DNA of 64,000 nucleotides from Segetibacter koreensis DSM 18137 (lineage in GTDB: Bacteria > Bacteroidota > Bacteroidia > Chitinophagales > Chitinophagaceae): NCBI RefSeq assembly GCF_000374045.1, contig NZ_KB893329.1, forward strand, positions 29,811-93,810. The letters run 5' to 3'. Below the pieces are notes generated by a model, which worked only from the letters and a program-made list of their open reading frames with translations, did no database searches and was not told the origin of the DNA. Within the stretch, counting starts at the first letter, position 1; the number at the start of each line of letters is the position of its first letter. Positions 63,941 through 64,000 of this stretch are shown piece after piece. A program made the position numbers and the translations under genes.

Positions 63941-64000
63941 GATGATTTCAGTGGTGAGTCCCCAGTTGGACATCCCGATCAGAATATTTACATGTCAAAG

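Noticed and set aside
1..64000. tRNA, rRNA, CRISPR, riboswitch or transposase genes
   Set aside because: I looked for cloverleaf-like segments, regularly spaced repeats, DDE or Y1 transposase motifs and riboswitch-like leaders and found none that I could support; a covariance-model search would be decisive.

Overview
The window reads as chromosomal DNA of a member of the Bacteroidota, most like the Chitinophagaceae. The evidence is AT-rich DNA, A-rich leaders without clear Shine-Dalgarno sites, promoters of the TTTG / TAnnTTTG type, lipoproteins with C-K-K/C-R-K after the lipobox, and a division cluster without murF or ddl. No rRNA, tRNA, CRISPR array, complete insertion sequence or prophage was seen. 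This taxonomic call is an inference from gene content, not a marker-gene match.

Layout. 0-4 kb: the start of a queuosine-precursor transporter, a small membrane protein, a YfhO-type membrane protein and a PKD/DNRLRE lipoprotein. 4-15.3 kb: a surface-polysaccharide locus on the minus strand. It has three intact GT2 glycosyltransferases, the CDP-glucose genes rfbF and rfbG, a 3,5-epimerase, a sugar C-methyltransferase, a reductase and a CmcI-type methyltransferase. It is interrupted at 7.1-8.1 kb by a truncated glycosyltransferase and an unrelated lipoprotein, and bounded by a divergent GT4. 15.4-29.6 kb: carbohydrate catabolism, with a GH29 fucosidase, a GH31 glycosidase, a PQQ dehydrogenase with an embedded cytochrome c, a Tat-exported TIM-barrel isomerase, a GMC oxidoreductase, a compact ribose/nucleoside module (ribokinase, sugar transporter, nucleoside hydrolase) and a DUF5009 protein. 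29.6-43 kb: housekeeping genes (rnz with a STAS-like partner, clpC, cmk, ispH, GH13, degP/Q, a LuxC-type acyl-CoA reductase divergent from a ferredoxin, yqgE, a histidine kinase). 43-44.3 kb: queA. 44.5-62.1 kb: the dcw cluster mraZ-rsmH-ftsL-ftsI-murE-mraY-murD-ftsW-murG-murC-ftsQ-ftsA-ftsZ, closed by a strong terminator. 62.1-64 kb: a single-domain response regulator and an AIM24-family protein.

How the genes work together. The rfb set should make a CDP-activated, C-methylated 6-deoxyhexose that the neighbouring transferases add to a surface glycan. The 24.6-27.6 kb genes would cleave nucleosides, import ribose and phosphorylate it. The dcw cluster carries peptidoglycan precursor synthesis and the divisome in one run, with three 10-bp-spaced MraZ boxes in front of mraZ.

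The least expected structures are repeats. First, a dispersed intergenic element with a core like GTACAAGTGAGTGACACAAC occurs at five sites, three of them inside the dcw cluster, and one site is an inverted pair. Second, short GC-rich palindromes lie in frame just after the start codons of murD, murG and murC, adding S-P-containing N-terminal extensions ahead of the nucleotide-binding folds.
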